From assembly GCA_012103325.1 (NCBI GenBank), contig WLWY01000007.1:1-64000 (forward strand): 64,000 nucleotides of DNA, read 5' to 3'. Of this stretch, positions 50,332 to 59,267 are shown piece by piece. Made by a program: the position numbers and the translations under genes. Origin of the DNA: Alphaproteobacteria bacterium (GTDB lineage: Bacteria; Pseudomonadota; Alphaproteobacteria; UBA8366; GCA-2717185). A model generated the notes under the pieces. That model searched no databases, had not been told where the DNA came from, and was given only the letters and a program-made list of their open reading frames with translations. How positions within the stretch are numbered: the stretch's first letter is position 1; each line of letters starts with the position of its first letter.

Positions 50332-52995
50332 ATGGCTCTCAATACCGGTAGTAATACGCGCGAAAAGGGTATTTCGCAGCGTTTTCGGCGGCGCCTCGCG
50401 CTGAGCACGGCGCTGGCTTCGGCAGCGCTGGTCGGCTACGGCACGCGCGGTGCCTACGCGGGGGCCTGCCTCCTGAATGTGGGAACCTACGAATGTTCGG
50501 GAGCCGCCGCCGCGGGCGACGTGACGCAGACTCTAAGCGGCGCGCCGCTGAACGTCACCACCGATCCCGGCTTCGGCATCGACACGAGCCTCACCGGCGG
50601 CGATGCCTTTACTCTGGACGGTACGGGTGGGCTGACCTTCACGGACAATAACAATTCGGCGATCACGGGCGTTGTGGACGGTATAGACGCCGACAATGCC
50701 GGCGGCGGGGTGTTGAGCATCACGACGACCGGCCAAGTTACGGGAACCAACGGTTATGGGATCAATGCCTACAACGACACCAACGGCGCCGGCCTGACGA
50801 TTTCGGCGGCCGGTGTCAGCGGTGGGGATTATGGGATTACTGCCTTCAATGAAGGCGCCAATGCGTTGAGCGTTACCGCGACCGGTCAAGTCACGGGAAC
50901 CAACAGTGGTGGGATTCGTGCCTACAATTCCTATACCGGCACGGACCTGACGATTTTGGCGGTCGGTGTCACCGGCGGTGACTATGGGATTGAGGCTCGC
51001 AACTACGGTGCGGGGGCGTTGAGCGTGACGGCGACCGGCCCGGTGGAAGGAACCGGGCTTACCGGAATTTTGGCCTTCAATAATGGCTACGGCACGGATT
51101 TGACGGTGTCGGCGGCCGCGGCCACCGGCGGAAATTACGGGATTTTGGCTTCCAACTACGGCACCGGGGCGTTGAACGTGACCGCGACCGGTCAGGTAAC
51201 GGGAACGGGAGGCGGTTCCGACGGGATTAGAGCCTACAACGACACCTACGGTACGGATCTGACGATAGATGTGGCCGGTGTCAGTGGCGGAAGTGATGGA
51301 ATCGCTGCCGCAAACTATGGCACCGGGGCGCTGAGCATAACGGCGACCGGTCTGGTGGAGGGCACCAACATTGACGGGATTAACACCTCCAACAGCAGTT
51401 ACGGTACGGACCTGACGATAGATGTGGCCGATGTCAGTGGCTCGCGCTTTGGGATCAGCGCCGAGAACGAAGGCTCCGGTGCGTTGAGCGTGACCGCGAC
51501 CGGCCTGGTGGAGGGCACTGTTGCCATCGGGATTTACGCCACCAATAGTGCCAACGGCACGGATCTGACCGTGTCGGCGCACGAGGTCAGCGGTGGTGCG
51601 GATGGGATCTATGCCTACAACCAGGGCACCGGCGCCTTGAGCGTGACCGCGACCGGGCAGGTGACGGGAACCACCGCTGCCGGGATTACCGCCAAAAACA
51701 GCTCCTCTGGCACGGACCTGACGGTGTCGGCGGCTGGGGTCAGCGGCGCAGATTATGGGATTACTGCCCGCAACTACGGCACCGGGGCGTTGAACGTGAC
51801 CGCGACCGGGCAGGTGACCGGGAACATCGTTGCTGGGATTTACGCCTACAATGGCTATGACGGGACGAATCTTACGGTTTCGGCGGCCGGTGTGAGCGGC
51901 GTAACCTACGGCATCGAAGCGCGCAACTACGGCACCGGTGCGTTGGAGATCACCGCGAGCGGGCCGGTCATGGGAGACACCTACGACGGAATACGCGCCA
52001 CCAACATGGGCACATCTCTGACAATCGTGGCGGCTGGCGTCACCGGCGGGGAAGACGGGATCGATGCCGATAATTCGGCGGGCAGCGGCGTGTTGAGCGT
52101 CACTGTGAGCGGTGCGGTCGAAGGCGGGACGGGCCACGGCATTCGTACGGCCACCGGTTTGGGCGGTTCGACCGTCATTGCGCTGAACGCGGGCGCCGAC
52201 GTGAGCGCTACCTCCGGTATTGCGATCTCCAATGACGCGGGCGACTCCGATACCACGGTCAATACGGGCGCGAGCGTCACCGGTGAAATCCGCCTCGCCA
52301 ACGGCGACGACGATCTGACGTTCGACGGTGGCAATTTTAGCGGCGTAACCGTCTTCGACGGCGGCGACGATACCAGCGCGGCGGACGGATTCGTCGATAA
52401 GCTGACCTTCAAGAATGTGACGGGCGCCGTAGCCGGCGCCAGCGTCATCAACTGGGAGAACGTGGTCGTCGACATGAACGGGACGATCAACTTCACCGAC
52501 AACGCGCTGGAGGCGGGCCGGCTGGACGCGGTCAATGGCGGCGAGATCAGCATGGAGACCGGCGCGGCGGAGAACTTCCAGCTGACCGGCGATCTCGGCC
52601 TGGCGAGCGGCGGCAGTCTGGTGCTGGAGTTTTTCACCCCAGCCAGTTTCGACACGTTCGACCTCACCGGGATCGCCGATTTCGGCATCGGCGGTGAGAT
52701 CGACTTTCTGTTCGACGCGGGTTTCGACCCGCTCGACGGGCTGTCCCTGACCTTCCTGACCGCATTGGACGGCATCGCCGGTTTCGATCTGCTGGACTTC
52801 AACTTCATCGGTCTCGACCCGCTGTTTACGGCGTTCGTCGGGTTGGGTCCGCAAGAAGACGAGATGTTCTTGAGCTTCCGGCGCCGCGATCCCAACGCCG
52901 TGCCGGAGCCGGGCACATTGGCGTTGTTCGGGATCGGCCTGCTTGGTTTGTTCGGCTTTGCGCACCGCCGCAAGCGGAGGTGTATCGCCGCATAG
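50332..52995 (+). CDS. Beta-helix repeat surface protein with PEP-CTERM tail (autotransporter-passenger-like)
   Basis: An 887-residue exported protein. The N terminus has RRR followed by a hydrophobic signal (LALSTALASAALVGYG) ending GAYAG. Then come about ten repeats of about 51 residues with the pattern GGDYGITARNYGTGAL-SVTATGQVTGT...GTDLTVSAAGVS, two probable beta-helix coils per unit. After the repeats, TVNTGASVTGEIRLANGDDD and a GGDDTSAADGFVDKL segment resemble autotransporter passenger sequences. Instead of a beta-barrel the protein ends VPEPGTLALFGIGLLGLFG then RRKRR, a PEP-CTERM tail. ATG 50332 follows GGGAGGGG. The gene is 21 bases from its paralogue and has sigma-54-type control sequences upstream. 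Confidence 0.85.
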   Translation: MALNTGSNTREKGISQRFRRRLALSTALASAALVGYGTRGAYAGACLLNVGTYECSGAAAAGDVTQTLSGAPLNVTTDPGFGIDTSLTGGDAFTLDGTGGLTFTDNNNSAITGVVDGIDADNAGGGVLSITTTGQVTGTNGYGINAYNDTNGAGLTISAAGVSGGDYGITAFNEGANALSVTATGQVTGTNSGGIRAYNSYTGTDLTILAVGVTGGDYGIEARNYGAGALSVTATGPVEGTGLTGILAFNNGYGTDLTVSAAAATGGNYGILASNYGTGALNVTATGQVTGTGGGSDGIRAYNDTYGTDLTIDVAGVSGGSDGIAAANYGTGALSITATGLVEGTNIDGINTSNSSYGTDLTIDVADVSGSRFGISAENEGSGALSVTATGLVEGTVAIGIYATNSANGTDLTVSAHEVSGGADGIYAYNQGTGALSVTATGQVTGTTAAGITAKNSSSGTDLTVSAAGVSGADYGITARNYGTGALNVTATGQVTGNIVAGIYAYNGYDGTNLTVSAAGVSGVTYGIEARNYGTGALEITASGPVMGDTYDGIRATNMGTSLTIVAAGVTGGEDGIDADNSAGSGVLSVTVSGAVEGGTGHGIRTATGLGGSTVIALNAGADVSATSGIAISNDAGDSDTTVNTGASVTGEIRLANGDDDLTFDGGNFSGVTVFDGGDDTSAADGFVDKLTFKNVTGAVAGASVINWENVVVDMNGTINFTDNALEAGRLDAVNGGEISMETGAAENFQLTGDLGLASGGSLVLEFFTPASFDTFDLTGIADFGIGGEIDFLFDAGFDPLDGLSLTFLTALDGIAGFDLLDFNFIGLDPLFTAFVGLGPQEDEMFLSFRRRDPNAVPEPGTLALFGIGLLGLFGFAHRRKRRCIAA

Positions 52996-53016
52996 AAGAC
53001 AGGGAGTGGGTGAAGA

Positions 53017-55140
53017 ATGAACCGCGGACCTGAAATAGCGCGCACGCGCGCGCTTCGGAAGCGCCTCGCGCTGAGCACGGCGCTGGCGTCGATGGCGTTC
53101 GTCGGTTATGGCACGCGCGGCGCCTATGCGGGATCGTGCGTTCAGGATGGTGCGCTGGGAGTGTATCTCTGTTCGGGTGCCGCCAACGCAGTGGCGGATG
53201 TGCCGCAGATCCTACCGTCTCCGCCGCCGCCCGCCGGCACACCGCTGACCGTTACCACGGCGCCGGGTTTCGGTATCGATACCAGTACCGGCGGCGCTGG
53301 TCCCTTCGATGCCACTACGCGCCCGTTCACGTTGGTTGGCGATGGTGGGCTGACCTTCACGGATACCTACAACTCCGTGATCGCCGGCGGGTACGGAAGT
53401 ATTAATGCTCGAAACTTAAATTCCGGTGCCTTGAGCATTACCACGACCGGGCAGGTGTCGGCGGAGGGTGGCTCCGCGATTCTTGCTACCAACTATGGCT
53501 CCGGATTGACGGTTACGTCGACGGATGTCACCAGCGGCGGGATCGGTGTTCAAGCCGTGAATCGCGGTGCGGGCGATTTGAGTGTCACCGTGAGCGGCAC
53601 CGTGTCGTCGATAGGAAGCTTCGGAATTTTTGCGTCTGGTGATGCGAGTAATGAGGATGTGACGGTTTCAGCGGGAGCAGTCAGCGGCCGCACTGGAATA
53701 ACCGCAACCAACGCCGGTTCCGGCGACGTGAACATTACCGCGACCGGGCTGGTTACCGGAACAGCTGGTGCTGGGCTTAGTACCGTAAATTCCGGCAGGG
53801 ATTTGACGGTTTCAACCGCGGCGGTTACCGGCTTCAATCAGGGTATTGTGGCCAACCATCGCGGCACCGGCGCGTTGGCCATCACTTCGACCGGTACCGT
53901 GGAGGGCACCAACAGAGACGGGTTTCGCGCGCAGAATACTTACGGCACGGATCTAACGGTGACAACGACGGCGGTCAGCGGCGGGCTGAATGGGCTTATC
54001 GCCTATAACTTCGGCACCGGGGCGGTGAGCGTTACGGCGACCGGCCCCGTGACGGCCGGCGGCGGGTACGGGCTATTTGCCTACAATACGGGTTTGGGCG
54101 ACCTGACGGTGTCGGTGGCCGATGTCAGCGGCACGAGCTACGGGATCGCCGCTGTCAATGCCAATAGCGCCGGAGTGCTCTCGGTCACTGTCAGCGGCGC
54201 CGTTAGCGGTGGTACTGGCGCCGGTATCTATACCGGAACCCGCGCCTCGGCAGGATCGACCGTCATCACGTTGAATGCGGGCGCCAGTGCGGAGAGCACG
54301 TTCGGCAGTGCGATTGTCAACGACCAGGGCGATTCCATTTCCACGGTGAATACCGGTGCAAGCATTACCGGCGAAGTCCGTCTCAATAATGGCAGCGACG
54401 ACCTGACCTTCGACGGCGGCGACTTCTCGAACGTCAGCGTGTTCGACGGCGGCGACGATGCTAGCAGTGCGGATGGGTTCGTCGACAAGCTGACGTTCAA
54501 GAATGTCAGCGGCAGTCTGGACGGCGACAAGGCGGTCAACTGGGAAACCGTTGCCATCGGCAGCGGCGGCAACATCTCGCTCGACAACACGCTGAATACC
54601 GAGCTTGTCGAGGTGACCGACGGCGGTTCGATCGGCGGCACGGGGACGATCAACGGCAACCTCGTCATCGCTGCGGGCGGCGCGGGTGGCCCTGGGAATT
54701 CACCGGGCGACCTGACCGTGAACGGCGACTTTGCGCTCGATGCGGGGGCAAGCCTGTTCCTTGAAGTGGAGGGCACCTCGCTCGGCGAGTTCGACCGGCT
54801 GCTGGTCTCCGGCGACCTTTTCCTGGAAGGCGATATCGAATTCGAACTGGCGACGGGTATCGATGAAAACACGTTTCTGACCGAATTCGACGTGTTCGAT
54901 TTCATCGTCGACATCGATCCGATCGTCACGCTGGCGTTCGATATTTCCCAGTTCGATGACGCGAATTATTTCCTGCAATCGATCAACGGGACGTTCGATC
55001 TACTGCTCAATGATGACGGCACGTTCAGCCTCGGCAGCAGAGCGTCCGTTCCCGAACCGGGCGCGCTGGCCCTGTTTGCAGCGGGTTTATTCGGCTTGAT
55101 TGGATTGGGTTGGCGTCGGCGGCACGGAACCACCGCCTAG
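53017..55140 (+). CDS. Second beta-helix repeat protein with PEP-CTERM tail (paralogue)
   Basis: A 707-residue paralogue of the preceding protein. It shares the signal region (RLALSTALASMAFVGYGTRG then AYAG), the passenger-like repeats (about six units, more diverged) and the GEVRLNNGSDDLTFDGGDFS segment. It then adds a GGSIGGTGTINGNLVIAAGG stretch typical of autotransporter-linked pattern regions. The tail VPEPGALALFAAGLFGLIGL then WRRRH is a PEP-CTERM signal. A tandem duplication of the upstream gene followed by repeat loss is likely. It lies 21 bases after it and is probably in the same transcript. A hairpin follows the stop. Confidence 0.85.
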   Translation: MNRGPEIARTRALRKRLALSTALASMAFVGYGTRGAYAGSCVQDGALGVYLCSGAANAVADVPQILPSPPPPAGTPLTVTTAPGFGIDTSTGGAGPFDATTRPFTLVGDGGLTFTDTYNSVIAGGYGSINARNLNSGALSITTTGQVSAEGGSAILATNYGSGLTVTSTDVTSGGIGVQAVNRGAGDLSVTVSGTVSSIGSFGIFASGDASNEDVTVSAGAVSGRTGITATNAGSGDVNITATGLVTGTAGAGLSTVNSGRDLTVSTAAVTGFNQGIVANHRGTGALAITSTGTVEGTNRDGFRAQNTYGTDLTVTTTAVSGGLNGLIAYNFGTGAVSVTATGPVTAGGGYGLFAYNTGLGDLTVSVADVSGTSYGIAAVNANSAGVLSVTVSGAVSGGTGAGIYTGTRASAGSTVITLNAGASAESTFGSAIVNDQGDSISTVNTGASITGEVRLNNGSDDLTFDGGDFSNVSVFDGGDDASSADGFVDKLTFKNVSGSLDGDKAVNWETVAIGSGGNISLDNTLNTELVEVTDGGSIGGTGTINGNLVIAAGGAGGPGNSPGDLTVNGDFALDAGASLFLEVEGTSLGEFDRLLVSGDLFLEGDIEFELATGIDENTFLTEFDVFDFIVDIDPIVTLAFDISQFDDANYFLQSINGTFDLLLNDDGTFSLGSRASVPEPGALALFAAGLFGLIGLGWRRRHGTTA

Positions 55141-55177
55141 ACAGAATGCCATCGTGATGGCACTCTACCTTCTGTCT
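55139..55177 (+). terminator. Nested hairpin, probable terminator after the PEP-CTERM pair
   Basis: AGACAGAA (55139-55146) pairs with TTCTGTCT (55170-55177), enclosing an inner TGCCATC-GT-GATGGCA hairpin (55147-55162). TAAGTTTTCGAGGTTTTT follows. It lies between the second beta-helix gene and the ialB-like gene, so it may reduce rather than fully stop read-through. Confidence 0.55.
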
Positions 55178-55197
55178 TAAGTTTTCGAGGTTTTTCA

Positions 55198-55740
55198 ATG
55201 TCCTGTTGCCGATTGTTTCGTGCCGTGATGTTCGGCGCCGCCGCGCTGGCGCTTGTCTCGGGAAGTGCCGTTGCGCAGAAGGCCAAAGCGCCAGAGAAGC
55301 CCGCCGCGGGTCCGAAGCTCGTGTCCAGCGCCTGGACCGTAGGCTGCCGCCCCGCCGGGAAGAGCCAGGATCTGCTGTGCGAAGCCTCGCAGACGATCGC
55401 GTTGGCCGAGTCGCGGCAAACCCTGCTGGGCGTCTATGTCACGCCGTGGAAGCAGGCGGGTAAGCCGGATTCCTTTATCCTGCGCTATCAATTGCCGCAT
55501 GGCCTGAATTTCCCGGCCGGCGTGCAGGTCAAAATCGACGACAAGGCGGCCCCGGCGCCTGAAATTCAAACCAGCAACCAGGTCGGCGTTTTCGCCAGAA
55601 CGGATCTGACGGACCCCTTGCTCGCCTCCCTGAAGAAGGGCGCCGCGATGACCGTCGAATTCTCATCAATGAATGGCAACAAGCTCGCCATCCCCGTGAC
55701 CCTGAAGGGCTTCTCGGCGGTTTTTGAGAAGCTGAAGTAG
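55198..55740 (+). CDS. IalB-like (invasion-associated locus B) periplasmic protein
   Basis: A 180-residue exported protein with a signal peptide ending SGSAVAQKA. WTVGCRP...DLLCEASQTIAL and LRYQLPHGLNFPAGVQVKID match the IalB family, a beta-rich periplasmic family common in alphaproteobacteria. Despite the name, most members have no proven role in invasion. ATG 55198 has GAGG upstream. It sits between the PEP-CTERM pair and the TIGR03032-like gene, 13 bases from the latter. Confidence 0.8.
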   Translation: MSCCRLFRAVMFGAAALALVSGSAVAQKAKAPEKPAAGPKLVSSAWTVGCRPAGKSQDLLCEASQTIALAESRQTLLGVYVTPWKQAGKPDSFILRYQLPHGLNFPAGVQVKIDDKAAPAPEIQTSNQVGVFARTDLTDPLLASLKKGAAMTVEFSSMNGNKLAIPVTLKGFSAVFEKLK

Positions 55741-55753
55741 GCCGCGCGGATCG

Positions 55754-56851
55754 ATGGCTGAATCGGAACAACCGGAGGGGACGCCGCCGGAAGAGACTCC
55801 CCAGGGCGATGCCGGCAAGGTAGAATATTCGGTGTCGGGCGGCCTCGCGCAGCGGCTCGCGCGCGGCAACATCTCGATCGCCTTCACCTCCTACCAGTCG
55901 GGGCTGCTCTATTTCGTCGGCCGCAATGCGAAGGGCGGCATCAACGTCCATCAGGCGGCGATGCCGAAGCCGATGGGGTTGTGCCGGGACGGTGAGAACG
56001 GCCTGACCATGACCGCCGGTTTTCAGATCATGCGCTTCGAAAACGTGCTGGAGCCGGATCAGCGCATCAACGATTTCTTCGACGCCTGCTATGTGCCGCG
56101 CCGGGTGCATGTGACGGGCAATCTCGACGCCCATGATGTGGGGCTCGATGCGGACGGGCGGGTGATCTTCGTCAACACGCGCTACAACTGCCTCGCCACC
56201 ACCTCGACCCGGCATAGTTTCGAGATGGTGTGGCGGCCCGACTTCATCTCCGCGCTGGTCGACGAGGACCGCTGCCACCTTAACGGTCTCGCCATGCAGG
56301 ACGGCAAGCCGCGCTACGTGACCGCGGTGTCGCGTTCCGACACGATCGACGGCTGGCGCGACCGCCGCGCCGACGGCGGTATCGTCATCGACGTGGACAG
56401 CGGCGAGATTATCTGCACGGGCCTGTCAATGCCGCACTCGCCGCGTTTGCATAACGATACGCTGTGGCTGCTCAACTCCGGCACCGGCGAGCTTGGTGTG
56501 GTGACGCGAAATGGCGACGGCGAAGGCCGTTTCGAGCCGCGCGCCTTCTGCCCCGGTTTCCTCCGTGGGCTCGCGTTTCGTGGCAACTTCGCCTTCGTCG
56601 GCCTGTCCAAGCCGCGCTACAAGCGCTTCGAGGGATTGGCGCTGGACCAGAAACTGCAGGACGCGGATTCGGAGCCCTGGTGCGGCGTGCAGGTCATCGA
56701 TCTGAATACCGGCGCCTGCGTCGACTGGTTCCGCATCGACGGCGCGGTGGGCGAACTGTACGACCTCGAAATCATCGAAGGCCGCGCCAGCCCCATGGCC
56801 GTCCCGCCGCATTCCGCGGAAGCGGCGAACCTGATTACCGTTGCGTCTTAA
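55754..56851 (+). CDS. TIGR03032 family (beta-propeller-like) protein
   Basis: A 365-residue protein without signal peptide. Its body has repeated beta-strand segments such as LDADGRVIFVNTRYNCLATT, DEDRCHLNGLAMQDGKPRYV, GGIVIDVDSGEIICTGLSMP and GFLRGLAFRGNFAFVGLSKP, which match the TIGR03032/DUF4915 family. Members are thought to be beta-propellers of unknown activity. It is probably co-transcribed with ialB and convergent with the ICL-like gene (6 bases). Confidence 0.8.
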   Translation: MAESEQPEGTPPEETPQGDAGKVEYSVSGGLAQRLARGNISIAFTSYQSGLLYFVGRNAKGGINVHQAAMPKPMGLCRDGENGLTMTAGFQIMRFENVLEPDQRINDFFDACYVPRRVHVTGNLDAHDVGLDADGRVIFVNTRYNCLATTSTRHSFEMVWRPDFISALVDEDRCHLNGLAMQDGKPRYVTAVSRSDTIDGWRDRRADGGIVIDVDSGEIICTGLSMPHSPRLHNDTLWLLNSGTGELGVVTRNGDGEGRFEPRAFCPGFLRGLAFRGNFAFVGLSKPRYKRFEGLALDQKLQDADSEPWCGVQVIDLNTGACVDWFRIDGAVGELYDLEIIEGRASPMAVPPHSAEAANLITVAS

Positions 56852-56857
56852 CGCCGC

Positions 56858-57724
56858 CTATTCCGGCAAGGTAAACCGCTTCGCTCGTTCCTCGTAATCG
56901 TCGTAGCCCAGGGTCGCACGCAGTTCTGCGGGCGGCAGGGCGCTGTCCGCTACGGCGTTGCCGGCGTTCAGCGCGGCGAGGCCGGCCTTGATGCCGGCGA
57001 CGGCGGGCGACAGCATGCCGGTGGGGTAGGTGCCGATCTTGAAGCCGAGTTCGGCGGCTTCCGCCTGTCCGGGACAGGCGCGCGGCGCGCCGGGGGACAG
57101 CACGGCGAAGGAAGGCCGCCCTTGCGCCGCCTCGACGGCGCGGCGGATCTCGTCATTGTCGGCCGGGGAGTCGAGGAACAGGATGTCCGCACCTTCCTCG
57201 ACATACATCTCGATGCGCGCCACGGCCTCGTCGATGCCGAGGGACGGGCGGCAGTCGGTGCGCGCCATGACGAGGATGCCGGAGTCCTTGGCGGCCTCGA
57301 CAGCGGCGCGGATCTTCATGCGGACTTCCTCGAAGGGCAGGGCCGGCTTGCCGGCAGCGGTCAGCGCGCGCGGCGTGATCTTGTCCTCGATCAGGATCGC
57401 CGCCGCACCAGCCCGGCCATAAGCGCGCACGGTGCGCTGCACGTTCATGGCATTGCCATAGCCGTGATCGGCGTCGGCCAGGATCAGCAAGTCAGGGGCC
57501 GCACCATGGGCCTGATTGAACGAGTCGAACATTTCCGCAAACGAAAGCAGATCGAGATCCGGTCCGCCGAGCCGGCTCGCCGCGACGCAGGAGCCGGAGA
57601 GGAAGGCGGTCTCGAATCCCGCCTCGGCCGTGAGCTTCGACGACAGCCCGTCCCACACCGCGGGCATGACCACGAATTCGGGTGCGGCCAACAAGGCGCG
57701 AAGGCGTTCCGGCGGGGTGGTCAT
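56858..57724 (-). CDS. Isocitrate lyase/PEP mutase family enzyme
   Basis: A 288-residue TIM-barrel enzyme. ADADHGYGNAMNVQRTVRAY is the metal-binding core with the conserved Asp residues, followed by AAAILIEDKITP and LVMARTDCRPSLGIDEAVAR, all typical of the ICL/PEPM superfamily. The catalytic Cys loop of true isocitrate lyase (KKCGH) is absent, and the region reads IEDKITPRALTAAG, so oxaloacetate decarboxylase or a C-C lyase of 2-hydroxy acids is more likely. GGAG precedes the ATG. Confidence 0.85.
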   Translation of the reverse strand: MTTPPERLRALLAAPEFVVMPAVWDGLSSKLTAEAGFETAFLSGSCVAASRLGGPDLDLLSFAEMFDSFNQAHGAAPDLLILADADHGYGNAMNVQRTVRAYGRAGAAAILIEDKITPRALTAAGKPALPFEEVRMKIRAAVEAAKDSGILVMARTDCRPSLGIDEAVARIEMYVEEGADILFLDSPADNDEIRRAVEAAQGRPSFAVLSPGAPRACPGQAEAAELGFKIGTYPTGMLSPAVAGIKAGLAALNAGNAVADSALPPAELRATLGYDDYEERAKRFTLPE

Positions 57725-57944
57725 GGCAGTCTCCTCGATGCTGGTATAGGGGCGTGGCTATGAAGGGAGTAATTCTAGCAGCCGCAATCGAATAGTCCAC
57801 GCAAGCAGCGGAGGCGCCGACCAAACGGTGATACCGTCGGGTGTCGATCCGATGGGAATTTGGGATTTTTAACCCGTCGCCGGTTTATGCGACTGCGGTC
57901 AGCGAACGACTTAATTTTTCTTTTTGGATGCGTCTCAGAAAACG

Positions 57945-58907
57945 CTAGGCGCGGACGCTACTCTTATTTGAAATTTTGCCGATAGCGCAGACCTTATTCC
58001 GGCCCGTGCGTTTTGCCGAATAAAGCGCTTGGTCGACTCGATCAATGAGCTCTTCCAAGGTTTCCTGGCCCGGATTAAAATCGCCCACGCCGATGCTGAC
58101 CCTCAATTGAATAGGCGGTTCTCCGGCCGTGTCCCGAACGAGCGGTGTATCCTGTATGCTGCGTCTCAGCCGTTGCGCCGTGATCAAAGCCGATTGGTCG
58201 TCCGTTTCCGTTAAGATCAGCGCAAATTCTTCGCCGCCCCAACGGCAAAAAACATCCGGCTTTCGGAGCCCGGAAGAAATCACGTTGGCAACGTGGCAGA
58301 TTGCCTGATCTCCCGTAACATGGCCGAACGAGTCGTTTACCGCCTTGAAGTGATCGATGTCGATCATGGCAAGCGCCATGGGGCGATCGTAACGCCTTGC
58401 CCTGTCGCACTCTTCCTCAGCGCGTGATAAAAAAGTGCGGCGGTTAAGAATGCCCGTAAGCGGATCTGTGTTGGCGAGCCTCTCAAGTTCCTCTTCAAGC
58501 TTTTTCTGCTCGGCGACGTCTCTGATGATCGCCACCATCATGACGTTAGAACCGCTTCCCGACTTGAGTATTGAGATATTTACCGGAAACTCTGACCCGT
58601 CGGCGCGCACGCCTTGAATGGGTACGCTTCGATTTTCCATGAATCGCGCCGGCTCATTTCCGTCGCGATAGGAAATCGCCAGAGACCGATGCTTCGTCCG
58701 GACCTGTTCTGGGATGAGAATATGAAGCGGCTTTCCAACAAAGCCGTCATCGGAACGGCCAAACATTAATTCTGCAGACTTGTTTGCATAGGTGATCGTC
58801 TGATCCGCATCGACCACGACAATCGCATCCGCGCAGTTCTCGATTATGTCGTGGCACAGCGCTTCTTTCAGAACATCTGCGCTTGTATCCAGTCGCGTGT
58901 CGATCAC
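57945..58907 (-). CDS. PAS-GGDEF diguanylate cyclase
   Basis: A 320-residue soluble protein: one PAS domain (about 20-130, with ENCADAIVVVDADQTITYAN and RADGSEFPVNISIL) followed by a GGDEF domain with an intact GGEEF active site (about 224-228). An RxxD inhibitory site (RKPD) lies 5 residues before it, so the enzyme should make cyclic di-GMP and be product-inhibited. There is no EAL domain. I use GTG 58907, which has AAGGA about 7 bases upstream; the longer frame starts at a TTG without a ribosome site and adds a Cys-containing segment. The adjacent 220-bp gap before the ICL-like gene holds no gene. Confidence 0.85.
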   Translation of the reverse strand: MIDTRLDTSADVLKEALCHDIIENCADAIVVVDADQTITYANKSAELMFGRSDDGFVGKPLHILIPEQVRTKHRSLAISYRDGNEPARFMENRSVPIQGVRADGSEFPVNISILKSGSGSNVMMVAIIRDVAEQKKLEEELERLANTDPLTGILNRRTFLSRAEEECDRARRYDRPMALAMIDIDHFKAVNDSFGHVTGDQAICHVANVISSGLRKPDVFCRWGGEEFALILTETDDQSALITAQRLRRSIQDTPLVRDTAGEPPIQLRVSIGVGDFNPGQETLEELIDRVDQALYSAKRTGRNKVCAIGKISNKSSVRA

Positions 58908-59219
58908 ATTCCGTTCCTTAGCCACATAGCAGAACGAACAAGCAGTCTCCTCGTTTTCTATTAAAAACCGCTTAAGCAAGATCTGACGTTTGGATAACAA
59001 TTTTTGATAGTTATCTATTGATGAGTTTCGGCTATTTGGGCGCCACGATTTATGCCAATTCCGGCTGAGAATCGGACCAATGGCTTGCGATTCCCGCCGG
59101 GTGCTTTACCTTCCACCATCCGTTCTATGTGTGGCTAGGGTTCCGTTTTGGACCGAGCGCCACGGAAAGCCGCGGGTCTGCGGCAGACACCTTAAGGGAT
59201 AAAAGACCAGGGGGGATAG

Positions 59220-59243
59220 ACGGGTGCGGTTTCGCACGCCCGT
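59220..59243 (+). other. GC-rich hairpin upstream of the EamA pseudogene
   Basis: ACGGGTGCG-GTTT-CGCACGCCCGT forms a strong stem with one bulge, 24 bases before ATG 59268. It could be part of a leader structure. I cannot match it to a known riboswitch class by eye. Confidence 0.35.
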
Positions 59244-59267
59244 TGTCCTGTCCGTTGAGGTGCCTTC

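Noticed and set aside
50640..52080. Tandem DNA repeats that could suggest a CRISPR array
   Set aside because: The units are about 153 bp, in frame and diverged at codon level. There are no short identical repeats with unique spacers.
50533..52965. An 810-codon open frame on the minus strand
   Set aside because: It is antisense to the repeat region of the beta-helix gene; its own repetition only mirrors the sense repeats.
57725..57944. Possible riboswitch upstream of the ICL-like gene
   Set aside because: Some local pairing is possible, but no conserved core of a known riboswitch could be recognised.
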